This document shows, in pieces, positions 1-6,325 of a stretch of DNA of 14,293 nt. A program made the position numbers and the translations under genes. The notes under the pieces are model-generated. The model saw only the letters and a program-made list of their open reading frames with translations, made no database searches and was not told where the DNA came from. Position 1 is the stretch's first letter. Each line of letters begins with the position of its first letter. Source of the stretch: DASRVA01 sp035687745 (GTDB lineage: Bacteria > Gemmatimonadota > Gemmatimonadetes > JACCXV01 > JAHWKZ01); assembly GCA_035687745.1 (NCBI GenBank), contig DASRVA010000121.1, positions 1-14,293 of the forward strand, written 5' to 3'.

Positions 1-300
1 TGGCTCGGCCCGAGGACCGCGGCCTCGTCTCCGGCTCTCGCCTGGGCGGTCGTCCCCCACGCCTTCTCCCATCGACGGCACGTGTATCACGTCTTCCGCT
101 TCCGTCCGGTCGCGGAGGCCGAGGTCGATCTCCGGGGGGCGGATCGCCCCGCGCGGGCCGGGACAGGGCGGGACGGGATCCCGGCCTGGACCGCGGCCGC
201 ATGGGTCTCCCCAGGCACGGCCGAGCGTCGCGCGCTGCCGGCCGCCCAGCGCGCAATCCTGCGCTCACTGATCGCGGAGGAAGGCGGACGTCCGGGCTGA
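1..300 (+). CDS. mutY: C-terminal end of probable A/G-specific adenine glycosylase (MutY), partial
   Basis: The reading frame is open from the first base and stops at TGA 298-300, giving the last 99 residues of a gene that begins outside the window. Residues 20-24 read HAFSH, matching the H-x-F-T/S-H motif at the start of the NUDIX-like C-terminal domain of MutY. This domain recognises 8-oxoguanine opposite the adenine that MutY removes. The tail has the other family hallmarks: a tryptophan-containing segment near residues 63-68 and a terminal LPAAQRAILRSL helix (79-90), like the closing part of MutY proteins. The glycosylase core with its helix-hairpin-helix and Fe-S cluster would lie upstream and cannot be checked. 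The apparent GTG at 82 is internal. The gene converges on the glycosyltransferase gene with 24 bp between the stops. The assignment rests on a short, divergent domain. Confidence 0.62.
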   Translation, partial: WLGPRTAASSPALAWAVVPHAFSHRRHVYHVFRFRPVAEAEVDLRGADRPARAGTGRDGIPAWTAAAWVSPGTAERRALPAAQRAILRSLIAEEGGRPG

Positions 301-324
301 GCCGCAAGGATCGCGCGGCCGGCG

Positions 325-1077
325 TCAAATCGGATCGCCGGGGGACAACGGGCCCGGATCGCCGTCCCGGACGCCGTACCGGACCCACCCGCGGCGTAGC
401 CGGCGCACCATCATGAGGTCGGCCAGCCCCTTCCAGATCCGGTTCCGGATCGTGTACTTGCTTCTCCCGGCGCGCCGGGGACGGTGTCCGACCGGGCGCT
501 CGACCACCGTCCCCCCGACCATCCTGAGCAGGGTGGGAAGGAACCGGTGCATGCCCTCGAAGCGCGGGGCGGCGAGGAAGAGATCGCGGGGCATGATCCG
601 GAGCGAGCACCCGACGTCGGTCACCCGGTCGCCCGAGAGCCGGTCTCGGACGGCATTGGCGATCCGCGAGCTGGCCCGCCGGAGCCAGCCGTCGGCGCGC
701 CGGACGCGGATCCCCTGGACGACGTCGGCTCCGCTCTCGCCGAGCGCAAGCCAGAGCGCGGGAATGTCGGTCGGATCGTTCTGGCCGTCGGCGTCCAGGG
801 TAACGAGCCATCGCCCGCGCGCCCGCTCGGCCCCCGCCACGAGCGCCGTCGACTGGCCGTACGCCCGGTCGAGGCGAACGACCTTGACCCGCGGATCCGT
901 TGCCAGGCCGGCAAGGATGATCGGACCGCCGTCCGTGGAGCCATCGTCCACGTAGACGACCTCCCAGCCCACGCCCAGTCCTTCCAGGGCCTGGACCAGC
1001 TCCCGGTGGAGCCCGGGCAGGCTCTCCGCCTCGTCCCGGAGCGGCACCACCGCCGAGAGGAGGACCTCCTGGCTCAT
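325..1077 (-). CDS. Family 2 glycosyltransferase, polyprenyl-phosphate sugar transferase-like
   Basis: This 250-residue GT-A glycosyltransferase resembles the dolichol-/polyprenyl-phosphate mannosyl- and glucosyltransferases (DPM1, GtrB, ArnC group), which move a sugar from a nucleotide donor onto a lipid phosphate. The N-terminal strand LSAVVPLRDEAESLP is followed by DDGSTD (44-49) for nucleotide binding and DADGQND (95-101), the metal-binding DxD region. A later EGMHRFLPTLL stretch (174-184) and HRPRRAGRSKYTIRNRIWKG (198-217) are typical of this subgroup. GtrB/ArnC members normally continue into two C-terminal membrane helices; this protein ends at residue 250 without any hydrophobic segment, so it is probably soluble or peripheral. 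The ATG lies 4 bp after the stop of the eIF2B-like gene, making this the last gene of the operon. The acceptor and sugar cannot be read from the sequence. Confidence 0.88.
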   Translation of the reverse strand: MSQEVLLSAVVPLRDEAESLPGLHRELVQALEGLGVGWEVVYVDDGSTDGGPIILAGLATDPRVKVVRLDRAYGQSTALVAGAERARGRWLVTLDADGQNDPTDIPALWLALGESGADVVQGIRVRRADGWLRRASSRIANAVRDRLSGDRVTDVGCSLRIMPRDLFLAAPRFEGMHRFLPTLLRMVGGTVVERPVGHRPRRAGRSKYTIRNRIWKGLADLMMVRRLRRGWVRYGVRDGDPGPLSPGDPI

Positions 1078-1081
1078 CCCT

Positions 1082-2005
1082 TCAGGCGGGGCCTCTCCCC
1101 CGCTCGCCGACCAGCGACCCCGCCACGCGGACGTCGCCCATCCTCAGGTCCTGCGGGCGGGTCACCCCGCGCTCGGTCACGAGCTTGTCCAACGCGGCGT
1201 AGGACACGTCCTCGAAGTAGACGTTGACCGCCTCCAGGACGGCCGGAGCCCGGAAGACGATCTCCCCGGGGTCCCGGTCGTACACCCGCGGCAACGCCGC
1301 CAGGGCCGGCGGCAGCCACTTGCTGGTGTCCGCGCAGACGACGACCGGCACGCCCTTCGAGCGCGCTCGTTCGGCGAGCGCGCCCGTCCCGATCTTGTTG
1401 ACCCAGGCTGTCGGGAGGAGCGCGTCCGCGCCCAGCAGGAGGATGCCCTCCTCCTCGATCGCTCCCCACAGCCAGGCGTCGACGCCGAGCCGGACGGGGA
1501 TCCCCCGCTCGGCCAGCGCCACGCCCAGTCTCGCCCCCTCGCCGCCGGGGCGGGACTCGGAGAGGACGACCTGAAACCAGGCCCCGGTCTCCGCGTGGGC
1601 CAAGAGCGCCGAGCGGACCGTACTCGACGCCGAGTACGTGTGGACGATCGAGACACCCAGAAGGGACCGCCGGGCGTGGACCGCCAGGGTCTCGGCCGCG
1701 GTCGAAAGGCGCTCCTCCCATGCCGCCGCGACGGTCCCGACGCCGCGCCGGGCCGACGCCTCTTCGCCGCCCTCGTGGCGCTCGATCTCGACCAGGAGGT
1801 CGTTGGCGATCCGGAGGACCGGCGCCAGGGCGGCCTGGGCCCGGGCGACCTCCGAGAGGCCCGCCTTCGCCCGCTCCGGCGAGCCGGCGGCGCCCTCCGA
1901 CCAGCGCCTGGCCCATTCGAGGAGCCGGTCGGCGATCTCCGCCGCCCCCCGCCGCCGGTCGTCGGCGAGCGCCTCCAGGACCGGCGCTCTGGCGGCCCGG
2001 CTCAC
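1082..2005 (-). CDS. eIF2B / methylthioribose-1-phosphate isomerase fold protein
   Basis: The 307-residue protein belongs to the eIF2B-alpha / MtnA / ribose-1,5-bisphosphate isomerase superfamily. An N-terminal helical part (1-110) precedes a Rossmann-like domain with HTYSASSTV (122-130), ESRPGGEGARL (150-160), LGADALL (191-197), WVNKIGT (201-207) and a VPVVVCADTSKW strand (219-230). The family uses these elements to bind a sugar phosphate. The aspartate of GAD (D194) that serves catalysis in MtnA is kept. The cysteine that MtnA carries in its T-x-C-N-x-G loop is absent: the equivalent loop is HTYSAS. It may therefore bind a sugar or nucleotide phosphate without isomerising it, or use another residue. 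The start chosen is GTG 2005, which overlaps the permease stop as GTGA; a longer frame running up to 2713 is only the shadow of the permease gene. Its role beside an ABC exporter and a glycosyltransferase is unknown. Confidence 0.85.
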   Translation of the reverse strand: MSRAARAPVLEALADDRRRGAAEIADRLLEWARRWSEGAAGSPERAKAGLSEVARAQAALAPVLRIANDLLVEIERHEGGEEASARRGVGTVAAAWEERLSTAAETLAVHARRSLLGVSIVHTYSASSTVRSALLAHAETGAWFQVVLSESRPGGEGARLGVALAERGIPVRLGVDAWLWGAIEEEGILLLGADALLPTAWVNKIGTGALAERARSKGVPVVVCADTSKWLPPALAALPRVYDRDPGEIVFRAPAVLEAVNVYFEDVSYAALDKLVTERGVTRPQDLRMGDVRVAGSLVGERGRGPA

Positions 2006-2784
2006 TTGATCAGGCGCCGCCGGATGAGCCGCGTGGCGAGCGGGAAGGCGAGCGCCGTGAACGCCGCCACGATTCCCAGATGGACGAGCAGGAAGGGCTG
2101 GAGCTCCCCCGCGGCCAGCGCCCGGATCACGATCACGGCGTGGGTCAGCGGCAGACACCACGCGGCGCCGACCGCCCACTGTGGAAGGCCCTCGAGCGGG
2201 AAGAAAACGCCGCTGAAGAGGTACATGACGGTGATCACCAGCGTGAAGAAGTAGTTGAAGAAGGCGTACGTGGGCGCGAGCGCCGTGTAGGCCATTCCGA
2301 GCGCGCCGAACATGAGACCGACCAGGAACGCCATCGGCAGCGTCCCCACCGAAATCGGGGTGGCGGTGAGCCCGAGGACCCACATGAGGACGAGCACGAA
2401 ACCCGCTCCGAGGACGGCCTTCGAGGCGCCCCACAGGATGTCCCCGGCCACCACCTCGCCGACCGAGATCGGCGTCCGCACAATGGCCTCGTAGGTCCCC
2501 TGCTCGGTGAGCCGGGTGAACGAGCCGAAGGTCGTCTCGAACGCCGACGCGGTCATCGCGGTCGAGGCCAGGAGCCCGGGCGCCAGGAAAGCCACGTACG
2601 ACTGGCCGCCGATCGGCTCGACCAGGCGTCCGAGTCCGAACCCGATCGCGAACAGCGTGAGCAGCGGCTCTGCCAGCGTGCCCACCAGCGAAGCGGCCGC
2701 GAAGTCCTTCCACGACTCGAAGTTCCTGGACCAGACCCGGGTCGAGCCGCGGAGCCAGGTCGCGGCCGCCGAGATCGGTCTCAC
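2002..2784 (-). CDS. ABC-2 type transporter permease, NodJ-like
   Basis: This 260-residue integral membrane protein should form the channel of an ABC exporter with the ATPase encoded just upstream. It has about six hydrophobic segments, beginning near residue 33 (SLVGTLAEPLLTLFAIGFGL) and ending with VHLGIVAAFTALAFPLATRL before a basic tail RRRLIK. The segment GTYEAIVRTPISVGEVVAGD, followed by a W-G-A-S-K-A stretch, matches the conserved cytoplasmic loop of ABC-2 permeases and is closest in style to NodJ, the lipo-oligosaccharide exporter permease of rhizobia. The substrate could be a lipid-linked saccharide or a small amphiphile; the neighbouring glycosyltransferase favours the former, but this is inference. 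The start is GTG 2784, overlapping the ATPase stop as GTGA. The same frame stays open to 3606, but that extension lies inside the ATPase gene and has no permease character. Confidence 0.9.
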   Translation of the reverse strand: MRPISAAATWLRGSTRVWSRNFESWKDFAAASLVGTLAEPLLTLFAIGFGLGRLVEPIGGQSYVAFLAPGLLASTAMTASAFETTFGSFTRLTEQGTYEAIVRTPISVGEVVAGDILWGASKAVLGAGFVLVLMWVLGLTATPISVGTLPMAFLVGLMFGALGMAYTALAPTYAFFNYFFTLVITVMYLFSGVFFPLEGLPQWAVGAAWCLPLTHAVIVIRALAAGELQPFLLVHLGIVAAFTALAFPLATRLIRRRLIK

Positions 2785-3767
2785 TCCCGTAGCTCCCGGC
2801 CGGTCAGCCGCAGGAAGACGTCCTCGAGGGTCGCCCGGCGGTGCACGAAGTCCACCTCGGCCAGGTGCGGGAGGACCGCGTGCGCCGCCTGCGAGTCGCG
2901 GAAGAAAGCGTACACCTCGTCGCCGGCCCGCTCGACATGATCGGCGGCTTCGACCAGCGCGCGCAGGGCCGATCCCTCGGCGCCCCGACCGGGGAAGCAT
3001 TCGATGACCTCGCGGCCGATGTGCTCCTCGATCAGGCCGGCCGGGCTCCCACGTGCCAGGACCCTCCCGTGATCCATGATCAGCAGGCGGTCGCAGAGCC
3101 GCTCCGCCTCTTCCATGTAGTGGGTCGTGAGGAGCATCGTCACCCCCGCCCGCTTGAGCGAGCGGAGCTTCTGCCAGACGACGTGGCGGGCCTGGGGGTC
3201 GAGTCCCGTCGTGGGTTCGTCCAGGATCAGGAGCTCCGGGCTCGACATGAGCGCCCTGGCCAGGGTGAGCCGTCTCCGCATCCCCCCGGAGAGGTGCCGG
3301 ATGTGCTCGTCGGCCTTGTCGGAGAGCTGCAGGAACTCGAGCAGGTCGGCCGCCCGCCGCCGGCGCTCGGCCGCAGGCAGGCCGAAGTAGCGGCCGAAGA
3401 CGACGAGGTTGCCCACCACCGACAGATCCGGATCCAGGTTGTTCTCCTGGGTCACGACGCCGAGCCGGCGCTTGATCTCCCGCTGCCCGCGGTCGACGGA
3501 GTGGCCGAACACCTCGAGGGAGCCCCCGCCGACCCGGACGAAGCACGAGATCATGTTGATCGTCGTGGTCTTCCCCGCGCCGTTCGGACCGAGGAAGCCG
3601 AGGCACTCCCCCTGCTCCACCTCGAAATCGATCCCGTCGACGACCGGCTCGGTGGCGTACGTCTTGGAGAGTCCCCGCGCCAGGACCAGCGGTCCGGCCG
3701 AGGGGGGCCGCCGGACGGCCGGGACGGTCGCCTCCTCGGTGCGATCTTCCGTACGGATGTCGGGCAC
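2781..3767 (-). CDS. ABC transporter ATP-binding protein, NodI/DrrA-like
   Basis: The 328-residue ATPase powers the ABC-2 exporter formed with the adjacent permease. After a polar N-terminal extension (1-26) come the Walker A motif GPNGAGKT (60-67), the Q-loop at VVTQENN (Q107), the signature LSGGM (159-163), Walker B LLILDEPTTGLD (179-190) and the switch histidine in TTHYMEEAERLCDR (H216). The combination of TQENNLDPDLSV and THYMEEAERLCDR is characteristic of the NodI branch of the DrrA-type ATPases. About 90 residues after the core form the usual C-terminal accessory domain, ending in TLEDVFLRLTGRELRE. The only plausible start is GTG 3767, 18 bp after the methyltransferase stop and without a clear Shine-Dalgarno sequence, so it probably depends on translation from upstream. 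All catalytic motifs are intact. Confidence 0.95.
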   Translation of the reverse strand: MPDIRTEDRTEEATVPAVRRPPSAGPLVLARGLSKTYATEPVVDGIDFEVEQGECLGFLGPNGAGKTTTINMISCFVRVGGGSLEVFGHSVDRGQREIKRRLGVVTQENNLDPDLSVVGNLVVFGRYFGLPAAERRRRAADLLEFLQLSDKADEHIRHLSGGMRRRLTLARALMSSPELLILDEPTTGLDPQARHVVWQKLRSLKRAGVTMLLTTHYMEEAERLCDRLLIMDHGRVLARGSPAGLIEEHIGREVIECFPGRGAEGSALRALVEAADHVERAGDEVYAFFRDSQAAHAVLPHLAEVDFVHRRATLEDVFLRLTGRELRE

Positions 3768-3785
3768 CGCGCGAAGATAGGCCGG

Positions 3786-4595
3786 TCAGAGACGCCGGGC
3801 GAAATGGGCGGCGGTCACGAACGGCTCCCGGACCGACCCGTTTCGCGCGTGCCGTTCAAGGATCCCGCGCAGCTCGCTCTCGAAGACCTCCAGGGCGGGT
3901 GGGCTCAGGGCCCCTCCGACGTAGGACCACGACCGGGCGTACCTGACGTAGTCGTCGAGGGCAAGCGCCCGCTCGTGATCGACCGTAACGACCGGCTGGA
4001 GGGCGAAGGCGGGGTGTTCCCGCAGGGAGACCGGCGTCTCCATCATCCGCGGGGTGACGGGCCGCTTCCGCCCCGGGTTGTGCCGCCGGACCAGCGCCCG
4101 CACGGCGCGCGTGAAAGCGCTCGGCTCGGTGACGTTCCACACGAGAAGCAGGATTCCGCCCGGCACGATCACGCGCGCGAACTCGTCCAGGGCGGGACCC
4201 GGGTCCAGCCAGTGGAAGGCCTGGGCGACGACGACCCCCGCCACGGAGGATTCGGCGAGTGGAAGGGCCTCCGCGCGAGCCGCCATGGCGCCCGCCCAGC
4301 CCAGGCTTCCCGCCAGCGCCCTCACGGCCTCGAGCAGCATGCCGGTGGCCGGCTCGATCGTGGCCACCCGGAGTCCCGCATCGAGAAGGCCCCGCGACGC
4401 GATTCCCGTCCCCGCGGCGACGTCCACGACGAGCGGCGGCTGCTCCCCGGTCCACGCTCGAGAGTCTCCCACGCGCGACCTGAGCAGGTCGAAGACCGCC
4501 GCCGGATACGCCGGCCGGGCCGCCGCGTAGTCGGCGGCCAGGGGCGCGAAGAGCCGGTCCCCGCGTTCCGGCGGTCGGGCGGGCTTCCTCGTCAC
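3786..4595 (-). CDS. Class I SAM-dependent methyltransferase
   Basis: The protein has 269 residues and the fold of Methyltransf_11/UbiE-like enzymes. Motif I, which binds S-adenosylmethionine, is VVDVAAGTG (56-64). The acidic residue at the end of the second strand is E81 in ATIEPATGM. AQAFHWLD (124-131) is the motif IV region and VIVPGGILLLVWN (142-154) the post-motif strand. The opening FAPLAADYAAARPAYP is typical of this subfamily. The substrate is not evident. It starts at GTG 4595, overlapping the HEPN gene stop as GTGA, and is followed after 18 bp by the ABC ATPase gene, so it is an internal operon gene. It might modify the molecule exported by the ABC transporter, but a housekeeping role is equally possible from sequence alone. 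Confidence 0.9.
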   Translation of the reverse strand: MTRKPARPPERGDRLFAPLAADYAAARPAYPAAVFDLLRSRVGDSRAWTGEQPPLVVDVAAGTGIASRGLLDAGLRVATIEPATGMLLEAVRALAGSLGWAGAMAARAEALPLAESSVAGVVVAQAFHWLDPGPALDEFARVIVPGGILLLVWNVTEPSAFTRAVRALVRRHNPGRKRPVTPRMMETPVSLREHPAFALQPVVTVDHERALALDDYVRYARSWSYVGGALSPPALEVFESELRGILERHARNGSVREPFVTAAHFARRL

Positions 4596-4978
4596 GCCCG
4601 ACGATCCGAAGTCGCCAGCCGGATCTCGACGAACGCGAGGATCGTCCGGCCGGCCGCCACGACCGCCTCGGCCTCGGCTTCGGGGTCGCCGGGATCGGAC
4701 GCCGAGCGGTGGGGGGAGCCTTCCTCCATCCGGTGGCGGTCAAGAAGACGGGCGGCTTCGCGCGCTTCCGGACCGGCATCGGGCGCCAGACAAACGTTCT
4801 CGTAGACGCTCGCAGACACCACGGGCTGGCCGAGAGAGCGCAGCCACGCCTCGGTCGCCAGGACCGCGGCCCGCTGGGCGCTCACGCAGGCGCTCAGCCG
4901 GTGTCCGCGCTCCAGATCGACGCCGGCTTCCGCCAGGATCCGACGCGCGGCGGCCAACAGGGTGTCGGGCGCGGTCAT
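4592..4978 (-). CDS. Small HEPN-domain protein
   Basis: This 128-residue helical protein looks like a HEPN domain. The first helix pair runs RRILAEAGVDLERGHRLSA, then CVSAQRAAVLATEAWLRSLG (31-50), which is the family's A-x-x-x-Q-x-A-x-x-x-x-K-A-x-L-x-x-x-G pattern with E in place of the lysine. A loop with RHRMEEGSPHRSASDP (81-96) sits where HEPN proteins have Y-x-x-x-R-Y-P-D, and a final helix (100-122) closes the bundle. R83 and H90 are spaced as R-x6-H, within the range of the HEPN nuclease motif, but the surrounding sequence is not that of a known toxin. It starts at ATG 4978 and overlaps the methyltransferase gene by 4 bp. No nucleotidyltransferase partner is next to it. It could be an RNA-binding or ligand-binding adaptor rather than an RNase. 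The family call is moderately secure, the function unknown. Confidence 0.65.
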   Translation of the reverse strand: MTAPDTLLAAARRILAEAGVDLERGHRLSACVSAQRAAVLATEAWLRSLGQPVVSASVYENVCLAPDAGPEAREAARLLDRHRMEEGSPHRSASDPGDPEAEAEAVVAAGRTILAFVEIRLATSDRRA

Positions 4979-4998
4979 GGGTTCAACCTACGAGAAGG

Positions 4999-5022
4999 CG
5001 GCGGCGGGTCTCCCCGCCGCCG
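4999..5022 (-). terminator. GC-rich hairpin between protease and HEPN genes
   Basis: A perfect 10-bp inverted repeat (4999-5008 with 5013-5022) flanks a 4-base loop. It lies about 40 bases after the protease stop and 20 bases before the HEPN start on the leftward strand. The bases after it on that strand (CTTCTCGTAG) contain only a weak run of T. It could be an intrinsic terminator, an mRNA 3'-end stabiliser, or a leader structure of the HEPN operon. The absence of a clear T tract keeps confidence low. Confidence 0.35.
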
Positions 5023-5060
5023 GCTCCAGGTCTGATCGGTACGCGGCGATCAGGTCGGCG

Positions 5061-6059
5061 CTAGGTGTTCGGCCATTTTGCCCAGATCGAGCAGTGCCCT
5101 GCGTTGTCGGTCTTCTTGATCTCCTGCTGGATCCCCGAGTACGCGGCGTTCATGAGCGCACGCGGCGAGAAATGGAGCTTGCCGTTGGAATTGGTCAGGA
5201 AGGCCTTGCCGAAGTGCCCCTGGCTGAACCCGTGACCCGCCTCGTGCAGGGCGACCGACTCGACGTCGAAGTCCGGGAAGCCCGGGATGTTCTGATCGAT
5301 CACCCACAGGAAGGCGTCGTTGTAGTAGATCTCGCGGAACGCGGTGTCGAGCTTCCGGTTGTTGTCGAGGTCGGTGAACACGATGTCCGGGAGCTCGTCT
5401 GGATCGATGAAGACGAACGTGATGGTGAAGGCGAGGACGACTTCGGACCCGCCCGGCCCGAAGACGGCGTCGAAGAAGGAGGCCGGAAGGAAGCCCGCGT
5501 GCGCGATGTCCGCAAAGACGAACGGCGTTCCGCCGGAGCCAAGAAGGAACTGGAAGACGCCGAAATCGAAGTTGAAGCTTCCCAGATCCACGATCTGGAT
5601 CTCTGAGCAGTTCACGTCCTGCCAGGTCTGCATGGCCCGGTTGATGGCCGCGTCCGTGGTCGCAGAGGAAAGCCCGCTCGCGGTCGCACCGTCGGCCAGG
5701 TCGACGATGAAGGTGATATCGGTGGTCGTTGTCCTCCGCTCGTCGCCCGCGATATAGTGATGGCCGAGCTGCTTGTTGCCCACGTCGCTGAAGAACACCG
5801 TGCGGCCCTGCTCTTCAGACTCGCCCGCCGTGTAGAACTCGACGACGCCGACGAGGTAATCCTTCCCATTCCGCGCCAGCCGAGCGTTGATCTTCTCCAT
5901 CATGATCTGGACCTGATCCTTCCCGCGCACGGTCGCGGCTCCCTGGATCGCGTGCCCCTCTTCCGTGCTCAAGGGCGAAGCCTGGTCATCGGAGCACGCC
6001 GCCGCAATGAATCCCAAGGCGACGGCGATCCACACCTTACCAAAGGTGGGTCCGTTCAC
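5061..6059 (-). CDS. Matrixin-like zinc metalloprotease lipoprotein
   Basis: The 332-residue product starts with a lipoprotein signal peptide: a short basic region, the hydrophobic IAVALGFIAAAC and a lipobox cysteine at residue 22, followed by SDDQ. It should be anchored to a membrane and face the periplasm or the surface. A poorly conserved N-terminal half (30-130) precedes a metzincin-type catalytic part. This shows AMQTWQDVN (142-150), an aspartate-rich stretch around FIDPDELPDIVFTDLDNN, the zinc site HEAGHGFSQGH (272-282) and a Met-turn ALMNAAYSG (301-309) with M303. The usual glycine in HExxHxxGxxH is replaced by serine (S279). The start GTG 6059 is fixed by GGGAGG at 6065-6070 with a 5-base spacer and by the signal peptide; the frame stays open much further upstream but without protein-like sequence. 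Its target is unknown. A 266-bp gap precedes the gene. Confidence 0.85.
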   Translation of the reverse strand: MNGPTFGKVWIAVALGFIAAACSDDQASPLSTEEGHAIQGAATVRGKDQVQIMMEKINARLARNGKDYLVGVVEFYTAGESEEQGRTVFFSDVGNKQLGHHYIAGDERRTTTTDITFIVDLADGATASGLSSATTDAAINRAMQTWQDVNCSEIQIVDLGSFNFDFGVFQFLLGSGGTPFVFADIAHAGFLPASFFDAVFGPGGSEVVLAFTITFVFIDPDELPDIVFTDLDNNRKLDTAFREIYYNDAFLWVIDQNIPGFPDFDVESVALHEAGHGFSQGHFGKAFLTNSNGKLHFSPRALMNAAYSGIQQEIKKTDNAGHCSIWAKWPNT

Positions 6060-6064
6060 CGAAA

Positions 6065-6070
6065 CCTCCC
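6065..6070 (-). promoter_or_regulatory. Ribosome binding site of the metalloprotease gene
   Basis: On the leftward strand this reads GGGAGG, five bases before GTG 6059. It is one of the few strong Shine-Dalgarno matches in the window. It decides the start, because the frame is open for another 285 bases upstream. Confidence 0.8.
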
Positions 6071-6128
6071 ATTCTCGAGTCGATGGTGGGCGCATTGCGC
6101 CGGGACGAAGGAAGCCGTGCCTGAAAGC

Positions 6129-6134
6129 ATTATC
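6129..6134 (-). promoter_or_regulatory. Possible -10 element for the metalloprotease gene
   Basis: On the leftward strand this reads GATAAT, a 5 of 6 match to TATAAT, about 70 bases upstream of the GTG start in an otherwise GC-rich gap. I see no convincing -35 hexamer at the right distance, so this is tentative. Confidence 0.25.
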
Positions 6135-6284
6135 CGACCGCGCCGTTGGGAGAGCCTGAGCTGGCCTGAGCGGCGGAAATCGCTGCGACAAGCGGCCATC
6201 GATCGCACTGTACTCCGTTTCGAGGATGGCTGTCAACGGTGGACGACCACGCTGGACGTGGTCGCCCCTTCCTGCCGCGAGCGG

Positions 6285-6313
6285 TTGCGAGCCAGGACTG
6301 CGGACCGGATACT
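6285..6313 (+). promoter_or_regulatory. Possible promoter of the alpha/beta hydrolase gene
   Basis: TTGCGA (6285-6290) and GATACT (6308-6313) are separated by 17 bp; each matches the sigma-70 consensus at 4 of 6 positions. Transcription would begin within a few bases of the ATG at 6326. That would fit a leaderless message and the lack of a Shine-Dalgarno sequence there. Confidence 0.3.
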
Positions 6314-6325
6314 GGCCCTTCAAAA

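Noticed and set aside
2006..2713. Upstream extension of the eIF2B-like frame, giving 543 residues
   Set aside because: The extra part is the permease gene read in another frame, with R/G/A/H-rich nonsense. GTG 2005 overlapping the permease stop is the better start.
2785..3606. Upstream extension of the permease frame, giving 534 residues
   Set aside because: It lies wholly within the ATPase gene in another frame and has no membrane or family character.
2841..4805. A 654-codon open frame on the plus strand
   Set aside because: It is antisense to the ABC ATPase, methyltransferase and HEPN genes, all of which have clear family motifs. Its translation is rich in R, G, H and P with no domain; high GC creates such frames.
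5034..5051. GATCG/CGATC inverted repeat after the protease stop
   Set aside because: Only a 5-bp stem with an 8-base loop; too weak to call, and the 10-bp hairpin next to it is the better candidate.
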